A program made the translations under genes and the position numbers. From Saccharopolyspora montiporae (GTDB lineage: Bacteria > Actinomycetota > Actinomycetes > Mycobacteriales > Pseudonocardiaceae): a DNA stretch of 64,000 nucleotides. Every line of letters begins with the position of its first letter. The stretch's first letter is position 1. Positions 44,207 through 52,060 of the stretch are shown here, in pieces. The stretch is from contig NZ_JADEYC010000027.1 of the NCBI RefSeq assembly GCF_015209505.1, positions 1 through 64,000 on the forward strand, in the 5' to 3' direction. The notes beneath the pieces were generated by a model. That model had not been told where the DNA came from. It saw nothing but the letters and a program-made list of their open reading frames with translations, and ran no database searches.

Positions 44207-44520
44207 CGCGGATCACAGCCCTTCTGCAGCAGTGCACCGTTGGCGTCGTCTGCGGTTTCGTAGTCCTCGGCGATCTGCGCGAGCGCGGCACTGACCTCGT
44301 GCACCGTGGACACCGCCTGGGACAAGGACTCACCGGCTTGGGACATCGTGGTGCTCAGCCCGGCGCTGACGAACTCGACGAACGTGCCGAGCGCGTTCTC
44401 GGCCAGCTCACCCGGCAGGCCGCTCGTGGCCGCGGACAGCCCGTCGGCGATTCCCGCCACCGTGTCCGCGTGTGCCCGGATCTGCGCCGGGTCGACGTGG
44501 AAACCTCCCGCGGTGCTCAT
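44203..44520 (-). CDS. EspC-like type VII secretion target protein
   Basis: This 105-residue protein begins MSTAGGFHVDPAQIRAHADT, the start of the ESX-1 EspC/DUF2580 family. A helical hairpin follows, with a C-terminal SAALAQIAEDYETADDANG containing the YxxxD secretion signal. EspC-family proteins are small ESX substrates that often dimerise with another helical partner. It overlaps genes on both sides by 4 bp, implying coupled translation with the YbaB-like and WXG-like proteins. Confidence 0.8.
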   Translation of the reverse strand: MSTAGGFHVDPAQIRAHADTVAGIADGLSAATSGLPGELAENALGTFVEFVSAGLSTTMSQAGESLSQAVSTVHEVSAALAQIAEDYETADDANGALLQKGCDPR

Positions 44521-44924
44521 CCGAACACCGTCGGCGGGTTCGCGAAGTAGTCGTCGTCGCTGCGCGCAGGCTCCTCGGCATCGGCCGCCTCCGGCAGATT
44601 CTGCTTGACGAAGTCGAGCACGGGGCCATCGCCGACGTAATCGGTCATGATCCCGACCACCTGGTTGCCGATCGAACGCTGCGCGTCCTGGGCGGTGGTC
44701 AGGATGAGCTGGGCGAGCTGCTCGGCTTCCAACGCGCGAGCGGCGGGCGTCAGCGTGATGTCCTGCAACGCGCCGCCGGGGCCGACGCGCAGGGTGACCT
44801 CGCCGCGTGGTGAGCTCGCGCCTGCGCTCAGCCGCTGCAGGGTCTCGTCGGCTGCCTTGGCGTTGTCCGCCGCATCCGCGAGCGCGCGGTCGTAGTCCGC
44901 CAACCACTGTGCTGCTGCTTCCAC
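44517..44924 (-). CDS. YbaB/EbfC-like protein of ESX loci (EspL-type)
   Basis: This 135-residue protein has the YbaB pattern: N-terminal helices, the central strand segment GEVTLRVGPGGALQDITLTPAAR, and a C-terminal helix LEAEQLAQLILTTAQDA. An acidic tail of about 30 residues follows. In mycobacterial ESX loci a YbaB-like protein, EspL, stabilises secreted partners. GTG 44924 follows GGGAGGG. The stop overlaps the EspC-like start. It is 35 bp downstream of the EspG-like gene. Confidence 0.75.
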   Translation of the reverse strand: MEAAAQWLADYDRALADAADNAKAADETLQRLSAGASSPRGEVTLRVGPGGALQDITLTPAARALEAEQLAQLILTTAQDAQRSIGNQVVGIMTDYVGDGPVLDFVKQNLPEAADAEEPARSDDDYFANPPTVFG

Positions 44925-44959
44925 GTTTCCCTCCCGAAGACGGCGTCGCTCGTTCCCGC

Positions 44960-45778
44960 TTACCGGGGATCGCGTGCCAACGCGGCCAGTTCATCCACTG
45001 CGATCCGGAAATCCGCGCGCCGAAGCGGGTTCACGCTCACCCATCCGTTTCCCGCACGTGCCACCCGGAGGCGCCCGCGAGGTCCATCCAACCAGGACAG
45101 TTCACCGCCCATCCGGTCGTGACCGGATCCGGTTCGCCGGGTGGCACCGAGCTGCCCGCGGCCGGTCAGTTCCGGAAGCAAACCGGCGAGCTCGTCGAGT
45201 GCGGAGGGGTTTCCGCCGCAGTCCCGGACGAGGTCGCGCAACAGCCGCATCTTCGCCGCATCGTCCTCGACACCGTCAAGAACGCGGGACGCGGTGTCGA
45301 TCGCGTACTCGGGCAGCACGATGGGCATCGCCTTGGCCGGTCCCACATCGGGAATCTCCGCCGACAGCGCCGCGGACACAGCATCAGCGGGCACCCGGCG
45401 GATCTCCACCTGGCCTGCGGGGTCATCGTCCAACCGCTGCGCGCAGATCAGAGCTGAGGCCCCGTAGACCATCGCAACGAGGGCTTTCGGGCCGTCCTCG
45501 TCCACCTGCACGACATCGACCGCGCTGCGGTGCCTGCGCAATGCGGTGACCACTTCGGCGGCGGCACCGCCCGGCCCGTCCTCATCAGCCAACCCGCGAG
45601 CCTGCAGGGTCTGCCCGGCGACCGCGAGCAACACCTCGCGCTCGCCGGCGATGCGCCCGAAGGACGGAATCCGGAGCGGGTACGGAAACGGTGTTCCCGC
45701 GTGGGTGGCGATCAGGTCGAGCTCGATTTGTCCGAAGGGGACGATTGTGCCTCCGGTACGCGCCGCCATGGTCAGCAC
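44960..45778 (-). CDS. EspG-family ESX chaperone
   Basis: At 272 residues it matches the EspG fold length. Features are the N-terminal strand segment IELDLIATHAGTPFPYPLRIPSFG, the central VDVVQVDEDGPKALVAMVYGASALICAQ, and the C-terminal RLRVARAGNGWVSVNPLRRAD. EspG binds the helical tip of cognate PPE-like substrates in the cytosol and keeps them soluble before export. The GTG at 45778 overlaps the upstream gene by 7 bp; ATG 45769, three codons later, is an alternative. Its presence is the strongest evidence that the cluster belongs to type VII secretion. Confidence 0.8.
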   Translation of the reverse strand: MLTMAARTGGTIVPFGQIELDLIATHAGTPFPYPLRIPSFGRIAGEREVLLAVAGQTLQARGLADEDGPGGAAAEVVTALRRHRSAVDVVQVDEDGPKALVAMVYGASALICAQRLDDDPAGQVEIRRVPADAVSAALSAEIPDVGPAKAMPIVLPEYAIDTASRVLDGVEDDAAKMRLLRDLVRDCGGNPSALDELAGLLPELTGRGQLGATRRTGSGHDRMGGELSWLDGPRGRLRVARAGNGWVSVNPLRRADFRIAVDELAALARDPR

Positions 45779-46122
45779 GACTGCGCGCCACCGGTGTTGT
45801 GCAGACCTCGCGCAGCGGTCTCATCGGTGGCCACGTAGTCGGTCACGGCCGCCTGCAGCGCCGAGTGGAAACCGTTCAGCTCGGTGTCGGCCGTGCCGAT
45901 CTCCGCGGTGAGCCCGGCCTCCCCGGCGGCTTCGCGCAACCGCATCGCCAGGTGCATGGCGGGCGGCGCGGTGCCGAGCATCGGCATCGACTCGGCCAGC
46001 CTGCTCACCGAGCCGACCAAGCCGTTGATCTGCTCGCCGATCTCGCCCAGCGCGGCCACCTGCGCGGTCAGATCTTCCGGCGCGACCTGGTATCCCGATG
46101 CGGAATTCGGTTCAGCACCCAA
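45772..46122 (-). CDS. Small helical ESX-type protein
   Basis: The 116-residue, mainly helical protein contains YQVAPEDLTAQVAALGEIGEQ at the N-terminus and an EspC-like layout of two long helices, with the C-terminal AVTDYVATDETAARG providing a YxxxD-type signal. TTG 46122 has GGGAG 8 nt upstream. A frame-shifted ATG at 46136 reads MGAEPW and is not the start. It lies between the PPE-like substrate and the EspG-like gene and may be the heterodimer partner of the former. Confidence 0.65.
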   Translation of the reverse strand: MGAEPNSASGYQVAPEDLTAQVAALGEIGEQINGLVGSVSRLAESMPMLGTAPPAMHLAMRLREAAGEAGLTAEIGTADTELNGFHSALQAAVTDYVATDETAARGLHNTGGAQSC

Positions 46123-46140
46123 GGTTCGGCTCCCATCGTC

Positions 46141-47253
46141 TCACTGCCCGATGACCGGAACGCTGGCCGGTCCCTCATCACCGAAGAGATCCTGGTCGAC
46201 GGTGGGAAGGCGGTTTTCGTGCACGACTTCTTCTTCGTCCTCGCCCCGCCTGCCCATGGGCGCGCCGCCCTGCACCATCCCAGTACCGCCCCCGGCGCGT
46301 GCGGCGAATGCGGGCACCACCCCACCGCGACCCGGCACCCCGCCGCGTTCCCCGGGATGGTCGGCACCGATGAGCTGCCCCCACGGCGCGCCACCGCCGC
46401 CCGCAGCTCCCCCGGCTCCGCCGGCCATCCCGGCAGCCGTGGTCGCCGCAGGAGCACCGTCCCCGGGGGGTCGCGCACCGCCCGGTGCTAGCGCATGGCT
46501 GCTGTTGCTCAGCGCCGCCTCGTAACGCTGCATCACGTGCACCGCTTGCGCCTTCTTCTCCGCGGCGTTGGCGTCGGCCAGGAACAGGCTTCCCCCGCCC
46601 GCGGCCACGGCGCCGACGGCGGCCCCCATCGCCGCACCGGGCCCGGCGCCGACCCCACCTGCACCCGCCCCGAGCACACCGCCCACGACGGCACCCGCCC
46701 CGGCACCGGCCGCTGCGCTGGACACAGCGGGACCGATCGGGTCACCGGGTGGTGGCGGCATCGCGTTGCGAGCGACCGACAGCGCGTCACCGGCGTCCTG
46801 GGTGGCTTGTTGAGCGGTCCCCGCCCGACTGCTGACATCCGTGGTTCGTTCTTCCAGCATGCCGAGGCGGTTCGACGCCAGCTCGGAGGCGCTGCTGTGC
46901 CAGTTGGCCTGCATGGCACTGCGTTGGTGGCGCATCGAGTCCGCGTGGTCGGTCAATTCGGTGCTGTGCCGCCCCAGCTCGGTGGCCCGCGCACTCATGT
47001 CATCGACGTCGGCGTTGTCCCACAGCATCTGGTGCAACTGCTCGTGGCTGTAGGCGTTCCAGTTCGTGCTGTCCGGCGGGATCGGCGAACCGAAGTAGCC
47101 CTCCCACACATTGCGCAACGCATCCACCACGGGCTGCGCCAGCTCGCCGACCGGCCCTGCCTGCCCCAGTGCGGAAGTGGCCGCCGCGGCCAACTCCTGC
47201 ACGCCTGCGGAGGCGATGTCGACCGCGTGCGTCGCTTCGAAATCGTTGGTCAT
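46141..47253 (-). CDS. PPE-like type VII secretion substrate
   Basis: The 370-residue product has an N-terminal helical domain of about 165 residues with NWHSSASEL (a WxG-like turn at W118). A Gly/Ala-rich stretch at about 180-225 could associate with membrane, and the C-terminus is a Gly/Pro-rich disordered tail ending in acidic residues. It lacks a signal peptide. It is the first gene of the cluster and the likely client of the EspG-like chaperone. The role after export is unknown. ATG 47253 gives the typical short polar N-terminus MTNDFEATHAVDI. Confidence 0.7.
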   Translation of the reverse strand: MTNDFEATHAVDIASAGVQELAAAATSALGQAGPVGELAQPVVDALRNVWEGYFGSPIPPDSTNWNAYSHEQLHQMLWDNADVDDMSARATELGRHSTELTDHADSMRHQRSAMQANWHSSASELASNRLGMLEERTTDVSSRAGTAQQATQDAGDALSVARNAMPPPPGDPIGPAVSSAAAGAGAGAVVGGVLGAGAGGVGAGPGAAMGAAVGAVAAGGGSLFLADANAAEKKAQAVHVMQRYEAALSNSSHALAPGGARPPGDGAPAATTAAGMAGGAGGAAGGGGAPWGQLIGADHPGERGGVPGRGGVVPAFAARAGGGTGMVQGGAPMGRRGEDEEEVVHENRLPTVDQDLFGDEGPASVPVIGQ

Positions 47254-47824
47254 CGCCGGTCTTCAGCCTCCTCAGCGGGCGCGCGGTGCACCGATGCGCG
47301 ACCGGCCGGCATGACGGGACCGCGCGGGATGAGATGTGCTGCGACCAGGGCCGATAGGGCGGCGATGAACGCGCTCGTCGGGAGGGCATGCATGTGGTTC
47401 CCCAGTTCCGATGTCGCAACCGCCCCCCATGGCGGTGCCTAGTAAGAGGACCAGAACGATGTCAGCGGATCAACACAACGCCATCGACGTTACTTTTTCG
47501 TTATCGCCCGACGTGCTCGACGTGAAAACCGCACCACCCCGGAAATGCACGACGGCGAATCGGACTCTCCGGGCAAAAGACCGACTCGCACAGGGTCCGG
47601 CGCGGAAAACCGGCGAGCAGAGCCGGTCCCGCGGCACGCTCGTCGGCATCGACCCTGCCCGTCTACCGACGACTGCGCCCTGGAGATCCCCGGCGGGCGA
47701 TCGACAGCGCAGCGGCTGGCCGATTGTGCACAGTGGACTCCCTTCAGCGGTCGCTTCGCCGAAGTCTCCGTCCGCTGTTGCTCTCGCACAGCCGCGCTCA
47801 CGCCATCGAGGAACACCGGCCCGA
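47254..47824. other. Intergenic region upstream of the ESX-substrate cluster
   Basis: No convincing gene in 571 bp. AT-rich bases 47485-47510 probably belong to the promoter of the minus-strand cluster. An ATG at 47459 on the plus strand has an AAGAGGA site, but its frame runs antisense through the CoA-transferase gene and shows no family signal. Confidence 0.5.
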
Positions 47825-48982
47825 TCAGGCCGACGCGGTCTCGTCCGGGCGCGAATCCAGTTCGGCCAGCACGGATTCGGTGTGCTCCCCGATCGCCGGG
47901 ACCGGATCCATCCGCGGCTCCCGCCCGGCCACCGTCACCGGCGGCAGCAGGGCGCGCAGCGGACCGACGGGCGAACCCACCTCCCGCCACCGCTGGCGGG
48001 ACTCCAGCTGCGGGTGCTCGGCGAATTCGCCCATGGTGCGCATCCGGGCGTTGGCGATACCGGCTCCCTCCAGGCGCTGCACGATCTCAGCGCTGCTCAG
48101 CGCGGCGAACTCGTGCTCGATGACCGCGCGCAGCTGCTCCTGGTTGTGCACCCGCTTCGGGTTGGCGTCGAAGCGCTCATCGGCGGCCAGATCCGGCTGG
48201 CCCAGGACCTGCGCGCAGAACACCGCCCACTCCCGCTCGTTCTGCACACCGAGGAACACCTGCGCACCGTCCCCGGCGGCGAACGGCCCGTACGGCGCGA
48301 TCGCCGCGTGCCGGGCTCCCGCGCGCGGCGGCGCGGTCCCGCCGTAGTCGGCGTAGTAGTACGGGTAGCCCATCCACTCGCCCAGCGCGTCGAACAGCGA
48401 GACCTCGAACGCGGCCCCCTCGCCGGTGCGCTCGCGTTCGTAGAGCGCGGTGAGTACCCCGCTGTAGGCGTACATCCCGCCGGCGATGTCGGCCGCCGAG
48501 ATCCCGGTCTTGGCGGGCTCGTCCTCGCTCCCGGTGATGGACACGAGCCCCGTCTCGCACTGGATCAGCAGGTCGTAGGCCTTCTTGTCCCGGTACGGCC
48601 CGGAACTGCCGTAACCGGACAGGTCGCAGACGATGAGCCGCGGGTTGCGCGCGCGCAGCGCGTCGGCGCCGAACCCGAGCCGCTCGGTCGCCCCGGGGGC
48701 CAGGTTCTGCACGAAGACGTCGGCCCGGTCGAGCAGCTCGGCCATGGCGCGCTGCCCGTCCGGGTCCTTGAGGTCGAGGACGACGCTCTCCTTGCTGCGG
48801 TTGAGCCAGACGAAATGGCTGGCCATGCCGTGCACCGCGGTGTCGTAACCGCGGGCGAAGTCCCCGGCGTCCCGCTCGATCTTGATCACCCGGGCGCCCA
48901 GATCGGCCAGCTGCCGGGTGGCGAACGGCGCGGCCACCGCCTGCTCCAGGGACACCACGGTCACACCGTCCAGCGGAAGCAT
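47825..48982 (-). CDS. CaiB/BaiF-family (class III) CoA-transferase
   Basis: This 385-residue protein has the family N-terminus LDGVTVVSLEQAVAAPFATRQLADLGARVIKIE, FVWLNRSKESVVLDLK, and the catalytic Asp region KAYDLLIQCETGLVSITG, in which the Asp accepts the acyl group. It then has GISAADIAGGMYA and the C-terminal domain with RWREVGSPVG. It transfers CoA between carboxylic acids, often with succinyl-CoA or formyl-CoA as donor. ATG 48982 has AAGGAG 8 nt upstream. Its promoter (49037-49065) is the best in the window and is flanked by inverted operator-like repeats, so expression is probably substrate-controlled. Confidence 0.9.
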   Translation of the reverse strand: MLPLDGVTVVSLEQAVAAPFATRQLADLGARVIKIERDAGDFARGYDTAVHGMASHFVWLNRSKESVVLDLKDPDGQRAMAELLDRADVFVQNLAPGATERLGFGADALRARNPRLIVCDLSGYGSSGPYRDKKAYDLLIQCETGLVSITGSEDEPAKTGISAADIAGGMYAYSGVLTALYERERTGEGAAFEVSLFDALGEWMGYPYYYADYGGTAPPRAGARHAAIAPYGPFAAGDGAQVFLGVQNEREWAVFCAQVLGQPDLAADERFDANPKRVHNQEQLRAVIEHEFAALSSAEIVQRLEGAGIANARMRTMGEFAEHPQLESRQRWREVGSPVGPLRALLPPVTVAGREPRMDPVPAIGEHTESVLAELDSRPDETASA

Positions 48983-49016
48983 CGTGCAGCTCCTTCCCGC
49001 AACCCTCCGGCCGATT

Positions 49017-49104
49017 TGTACGGCCAATTGCGGACCAATATTGCCGTTCGGCATCGCATTGTCAATGCGGGCGACAGGGCATAGAGGGTGCTTTGGCCGT
49101 ACAT
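49017..49104. repeat. Two inverted copies of an 11-bp element plus a palindrome on the -35 box
   Basis: TGTACGGCCAA (49017-49027) and its reverse complement TTGGCCGTACA (49094-49104) flank the CoA-transferase promoter, 66 bp apart. CGCATTG-T-CAATGCG (49055-49069) is centred on the -35 box. These look like operators. Confidence 0.6.
49037..49065 (-). promoter_or_regulatory. Consensus promoter of the CoA-transferase gene
   Basis: On the minus strand TTGACA (49065-49060) is 17 bp from AATATT (49042-49037). The predicted start near 49030 leaves a 48-nt leader, and its first bases overlap the proximal TTGGCCGTACA element. Confidence 0.65.
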
Positions 49105-49147
49105 ATCTCGCGGCGGTTCACGACCCGGAAGAGCCGCGGGCGGCGAG

Positions 49148-49846
49148 TCAGGAACCGAGCTTGCCGCGCAGGAAGGTCAGCGTGCGCCGCCAGGCCAGCT
49201 CGGCGGCCTCCTCCTGGTACGCGGCCGGATTGCGGTCGTTGAAGAACGCGTGCCCAGCCGGGTAGACGTGCACCTGCGGCGCCACCGGCGACTGCCGGAC
49301 GATCTCGTCGCGCAGCTGCTCCACCGCGTCCACGCTGATCGTGCGGTCGTACTCGCCGAAGTGGCACAGCATCGGCGAGGTCAGCCCGGAGAAGTCGGTG
49401 CCGTCCGCGGACGGCACCCCGTAGAACGGCACCGTGGCGCCGACCCGATCGCCCTGCTGCGCGGCGAGCACGATCGCGAACCCGCCGCCCATGCAGAAGC
49501 CGACCACGCCCACCGCCGAACCGGTGGACTTTTCGTGGCCGAGCAGGTGGTCGACGGCACCGCCCAGATCCCGCGCGGCCCGCTCGACCGGCAACTCCTG
49601 CATCATCCGCGCGGCTTCCTGCGCGTCGTGCGTGGTCGGCCCGCCGTAGAGGTCCGGGGCCAGCGCGACGAAGCCCTCGGCAGCCAGCCGGTCGGCGACC
49701 TCGGCCACGTGGTCGGTGAGCCCCCACCACTCCTGGATCACCACGACACCGGGTCCGGACCCGGCGGGCAGCGCCAGATAGCCGTGCGCGCGGCCCCCGC
49801 TGCTCGGGAAACTCACGTTCTGCCGCGGGTTCGCCTTCTCCGCCAC
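49148..49846 (-). CDS. Dienelactone hydrolase family protein
   Basis: This 232-residue alpha/beta hydrolase has the DLH catalytic set: Cys in VGFCMGGGFA, Asp in FGEYDRTI and His in YPAGHAFFNDRN. The N-terminal FPSSGGRAHGYLALPAG and VIQEWWGL are also typical. It opens lactones such as dienelactone in chloroaromatic degradation, but many members have other ester substrates. GTG 49846 with GGAGGAG 5 nt upstream is clear. It lies upstream of the CoA-transferase gene on the same strand but is separated from it by that gene's own promoter. Confidence 0.88.
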   Translation of the reverse strand: MAEKANPRQNVSFPSSGGRAHGYLALPAGSGPGVVVIQEWWGLTDHVAEVADRLAAEGFVALAPDLYGGPTTHDAQEAARMMQELPVERAARDLGGAVDHLLGHEKSTGSAVGVVGFCMGGGFAIVLAAQQGDRVGATVPFYGVPSADGTDFSGLTSPMLCHFGEYDRTISVDAVEQLRDEIVRQSPVAPQVHVYPAGHAFFNDRNPAAYQEEAAELAWRRTLTFLRGKLGS

Positions 49847-49967
49847 GCTGCTCCTCCCGTCTCGCGGACGCCGCCGCGGTCGTGCGGCAGCACCCGCCGA
49901 CCGAAGATCAACGTATCCAGCGCACCACCGGAGTGCCAACACCGGGACGGCCGCGGAGCCGCCGGTA

Positions 49968-50369
49968 TCAGTCGGCGCTGAATGCCGAGGGATCCATGTA
50001 GAAGGCCTCCCAGAGGTGTCCGTCCGGATCGTGGAAGTTGCGCGAGTACATCGGGCCCTCGTCGATCGCGTCGATGCCGAGCTCGGCCCCCGCGGCCAAC
50101 GCCCTGCCGACCAGGTCGTCCACCTCGCCGCGGCTGTCCACGTTCAGCGCGATGATCACCTCGGTGGCCCGGGTGGCGTCGACGACCTCGTGCCGGGTGA
50201 ACCGGCCGAAGAAGGACTCGGTCAGCAGCATCACGTAACTGTCCTGGCCGAGGATCACGCAGGACGCGTTCTCGTCGGTGACCTCCGGGTCGAAGTCGAA
50301 GCCCAGTTCGGTGAAGAACCGCTTGCTGCGGTCCAGATCGCTGACCGGAAGGTTGATGAACGTCTTCAT
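49968..50369 (-). CDS. VOC family protein
   Basis: This 133-residue protein begins MKTFINLPVSDLDRSKRFFTELGF and ends with FHDPDGHLWEAFYMD, the pattern of the YybH/PhnB-like VOC group annotated as glyoxalase or extradiol-dioxygenase-like. The metal His (GHLWE) and Glu of the C-terminal module are present. The N-terminal module has no obvious His ligand. The function is unknown. It stands alone on the minus strand, about 120 bp before the dienelactone hydrolase gene. Confidence 0.82.
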   Translation of the reverse strand: MKTFINLPVSDLDRSKRFFTELGFDFDPEVTDENASCVILGQDSYVMLLTESFFGRFTRHEVVDATRATEVIIALNVDSRGEVDDLVGRALAAGAELGIDAIDEGPMYSRNFHDPDGHLWEAFYMDPSAFSAD

Positions 50370-50461
50370 GGTTGCGCCTCACTCGCGGTCGGGGAGCCCA
50401 TCGCTCCCGAGCGGGATTGTCACCGGTACCGACTCGCCGCGCGCGGCACACTCATCGGCGG

Positions 50462-51535
50462 TCACGCCGCGGCGAGCCGCTCCAGCACCGCGGTGAACGC
50501 CTCGCGGTCCACCGAAGCGGGATCCTGCGCGAACCAGGTCCCCACGTCGCGGACGAACTGCGCCGGCTCCATCGGAAAGACCGGGCCGCTCTGCCTACCG
50601 GTGGTCACCGCACCCGACCGGCTCGGGTAGATCAGCACCACACCGCAGACCTCGACGTCCGGAAGCAACTCGCCGAAGGCCGCGATGCCGTCCGGCAGGC
50701 GCGTGATCCCGCCGCGGAACGGGTGGCCGTTGCGCCAGAGCTCGCCGCGCTCGTCGGTGGTGTAATGCCCGGGCAGCCAGCTCTTGGACTCCACCAGCAC
50801 CAGCCGCCTGCCGCACAGCACGGCGTGGTGGATCTCCTCATCCGGCGCATCCGGCCGTGACAACCCGTGGAAGACCCGCAGCCCCGGCAGCCGGGTGAGG
50901 TACCGGGCGCACAGGTCCGCGGTGAGCTGGCGGGAACGCTCGTCGTGCACACCGGGCAGCCCGAAGACCCGCCGCCGGTCGAACTCGGCGACGAAGGTGC
51001 GCTCAGCGCGGCCGGCCAGCAGATGCCTGCGCAGCACGACGACGACCGCGGCACCGGAGGTGATCAGCACCGACAGCCAGATCCCCAGCAGCAGCGTGCC
51101 CAGCTGCACGGTCAACCCGGCACCCAGCAGCCCGGACCAGCCGGTCACCAGCGCCAGCACCGTCCGGCGTTCCGGCCCGGTCAGCGGCAGGTAGCGCACC
51201 CGCGCGGACGGATCGACCGCATCCCACCAGGCGATGTCGTCCGGCCCCAGGCGCGGCAGCCGCACCACGAAATCCGGATCGTCGCCGAACTGCCTGCGGC
51301 GCTTGCGCTGCGGCGCCGAGGAACGCGGCGGCGCGGCGTTCTCCCGGTCGTAGGCGGCGCGGCGGACCGGGTCGTTGAGCGTTTCGTACGCCTCGCGCAG
51401 CAGGCGGAACGTGCGCGCGGTCCCGCCGACGTCCGGATGCATGGTGCGGGCGAGCGAGCGGTATGCCGACTTGATCTCGGCGGTCCCTGCCTCCCGGCTG
51501 ACCCCGAGGAGCCGGTAGTAGTCGATGCCGCGCAC
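50462..51535 (-). CDS. J-domain protein fused to membrane helices and a NERD nuclease-like domain
   Basis: This 357-residue protein begins with a DnaJ J domain: YYRLLGVSREAGTAEIKSAY, the HPD motif in ARTMHPDVGG, and LREAYETLNDPVRRAAYD. A basic linker and two hydrophobic helices around 130-175 follow. The C-terminal domain resembles NERD/restriction-endonuclease folds (HHAVLCGRRLVLVESKSW, with E and K of an ExK site). The combination suggests a membrane-tethered nuclease-like protein recruiting Hsp70. GTG 51535 is preferred since GGAG lies 8 nt upstream. A TTGATC/TATCAT promoter lies at 51569-51599. Confidence 0.78.
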   Translation of the reverse strand: MRGIDYYRLLGVSREAGTAEIKSAYRSLARTMHPDVGGTARTFRLLREAYETLNDPVRRAAYDRENAAPPRSSAPQRKRRRQFGDDPDFVVRLPRLGPDDIAWWDAVDPSARVRYLPLTGPERRTVLALVTGWSGLLGAGLTVQLGTLLLGIWLSVLITSGAAVVVVLRRHLLAGRAERTFVAEFDRRRVFGLPGVHDERSRQLTADLCARYLTRLPGLRVFHGLSRPDAPDEEIHHAVLCGRRLVLVESKSWLPGHYTTDERGELWRNGHPFRGGITRLPDGIAAFGELLPDVEVCGVVLIYPSRSGAVTTGRQSGPVFPMEPAQFVRDVGTWFAQDPASVDREAFTAVLERLAAA

Positions 51536-51568
51536 AGGAACCGCTCCACCTCCCACAGATGCGCGGAC

Positions 51569-51599
51569 ATGATAAGACGCGGCCGCGTTCCAAGATCAA
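51569..51599 (-). promoter_or_regulatory. Probable promoter of the J-domain/NERD gene
   Basis: Minus-strand TTGATC (51599-51594) and TATCAT (51574-51569) with a 19-bp spacer, about 34 bp upstream of GTG 51535. Confidence 0.4.
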
Positions 51600-51640
51600 C
51601 CGCATGCCCGGTTCGCCCCGCTCGCCGGATCCGCCGCAGC

Positions 51641-51970
51641 TCACCCCGGCGGCCGGGCCGGCGCGTCCTCACGCGGGCGGACCGCCGCAGGCGGCAACCA
51701 GCTCGTCAACCAGACGCCGTGCGACCCGTCGCCGCGCCGGATCCGGAACCGGACCTGGGCCAGCCACCGGCCCGCGGTGTCCCGGCGCCACGCCGACAGC
51801 TCCCCCGCCACCTCGTCCTGGAGGTCCCAGCCCGCGGGGTTCGACCGCTGCGGCCAGACCTCCAGCGGGTACAGGCGCGCCAGGTCGACCCACACCGGAC
51901 GCGGCGGGCGCACGGTCCGGTCCCCGTGGTCCGGGCGGTCCGGGGGCTGCGCGGCAACGCTATCGAACAC
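51641..51970 (-). CDS. Conserved-type small protein of unknown function, probably leaderless
   Basis: The 109-residue product has a Trp-rich core: VWVDLARLYPLEVWPQRS, AGWDLQDEVAGELSAW and GVWLTSWLPPAAVRPRE. It looks like a compact beta-rich domain, but no family was recognised. GTG 51970 is chosen because a CATAAT -10 box ends 7 nt upstream, a leaderless arrangement, and because the frame further upstream runs through the terminator and structured-RNA region. It precedes the J-domain gene on the same strand. Confidence 0.6.
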   Translation of the reverse strand: MFDSVAAQPPDRPDHGDRTVRPPRPVWVDLARLYPLEVWPQRSNPAGWDLQDEVAGELSAWRRDTAGRWLAQVRFRIRRGDGSHGVWLTSWLPPAAVRPREDAPARPPG

Positions 51971-51977
51971 GCGTTCT

Positions 51978-51983
51978 ATTATG
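51978..51983 (-). promoter_or_regulatory. -10 box for the leaderless small gene
   Basis: Minus-strand CATAAT (51983-51978) is followed by 7 nt and then GTG 51970. The expected transcription start coincides with the start codon. Confidence 0.5.
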
Positions 51984-52031
51984 CCCGAGCTCGTCCGCCC
52001 GCGCAGCCCGGGCTGCATCCCGCCCGAAACG

Positions 52032-52060
52032 AAAAAACCCGCTGACCTGAGGCCAGCGGG
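52032..52060 (-). terminator. Rho-independent terminator
   Basis: On the minus strand CCCGCTG and CAGCGGG form a stem, extended by two G-C pairs after a mismatch, followed directly by TTTTTT (52037-52032). It is the only classical hairpin-plus-T-tract terminator seen in the window. Confidence 0.85.

Noticed and set aside
46068..46478. Minus-strand frame starting MGAEPW near 46136
   Set aside because: It duplicates the first bases of the small ESX-type gene in another frame and overlaps the PPE-like gene; TTG 46122 with its own ribosome site is the better start.
47459..49084. Plus-strand frame with AAGAGGA before ATG 47459
   Set aside because: The first 15 residues look plausible, but the frame continues antisense through the CoA-transferase gene to 49084 without any recognisable domain.
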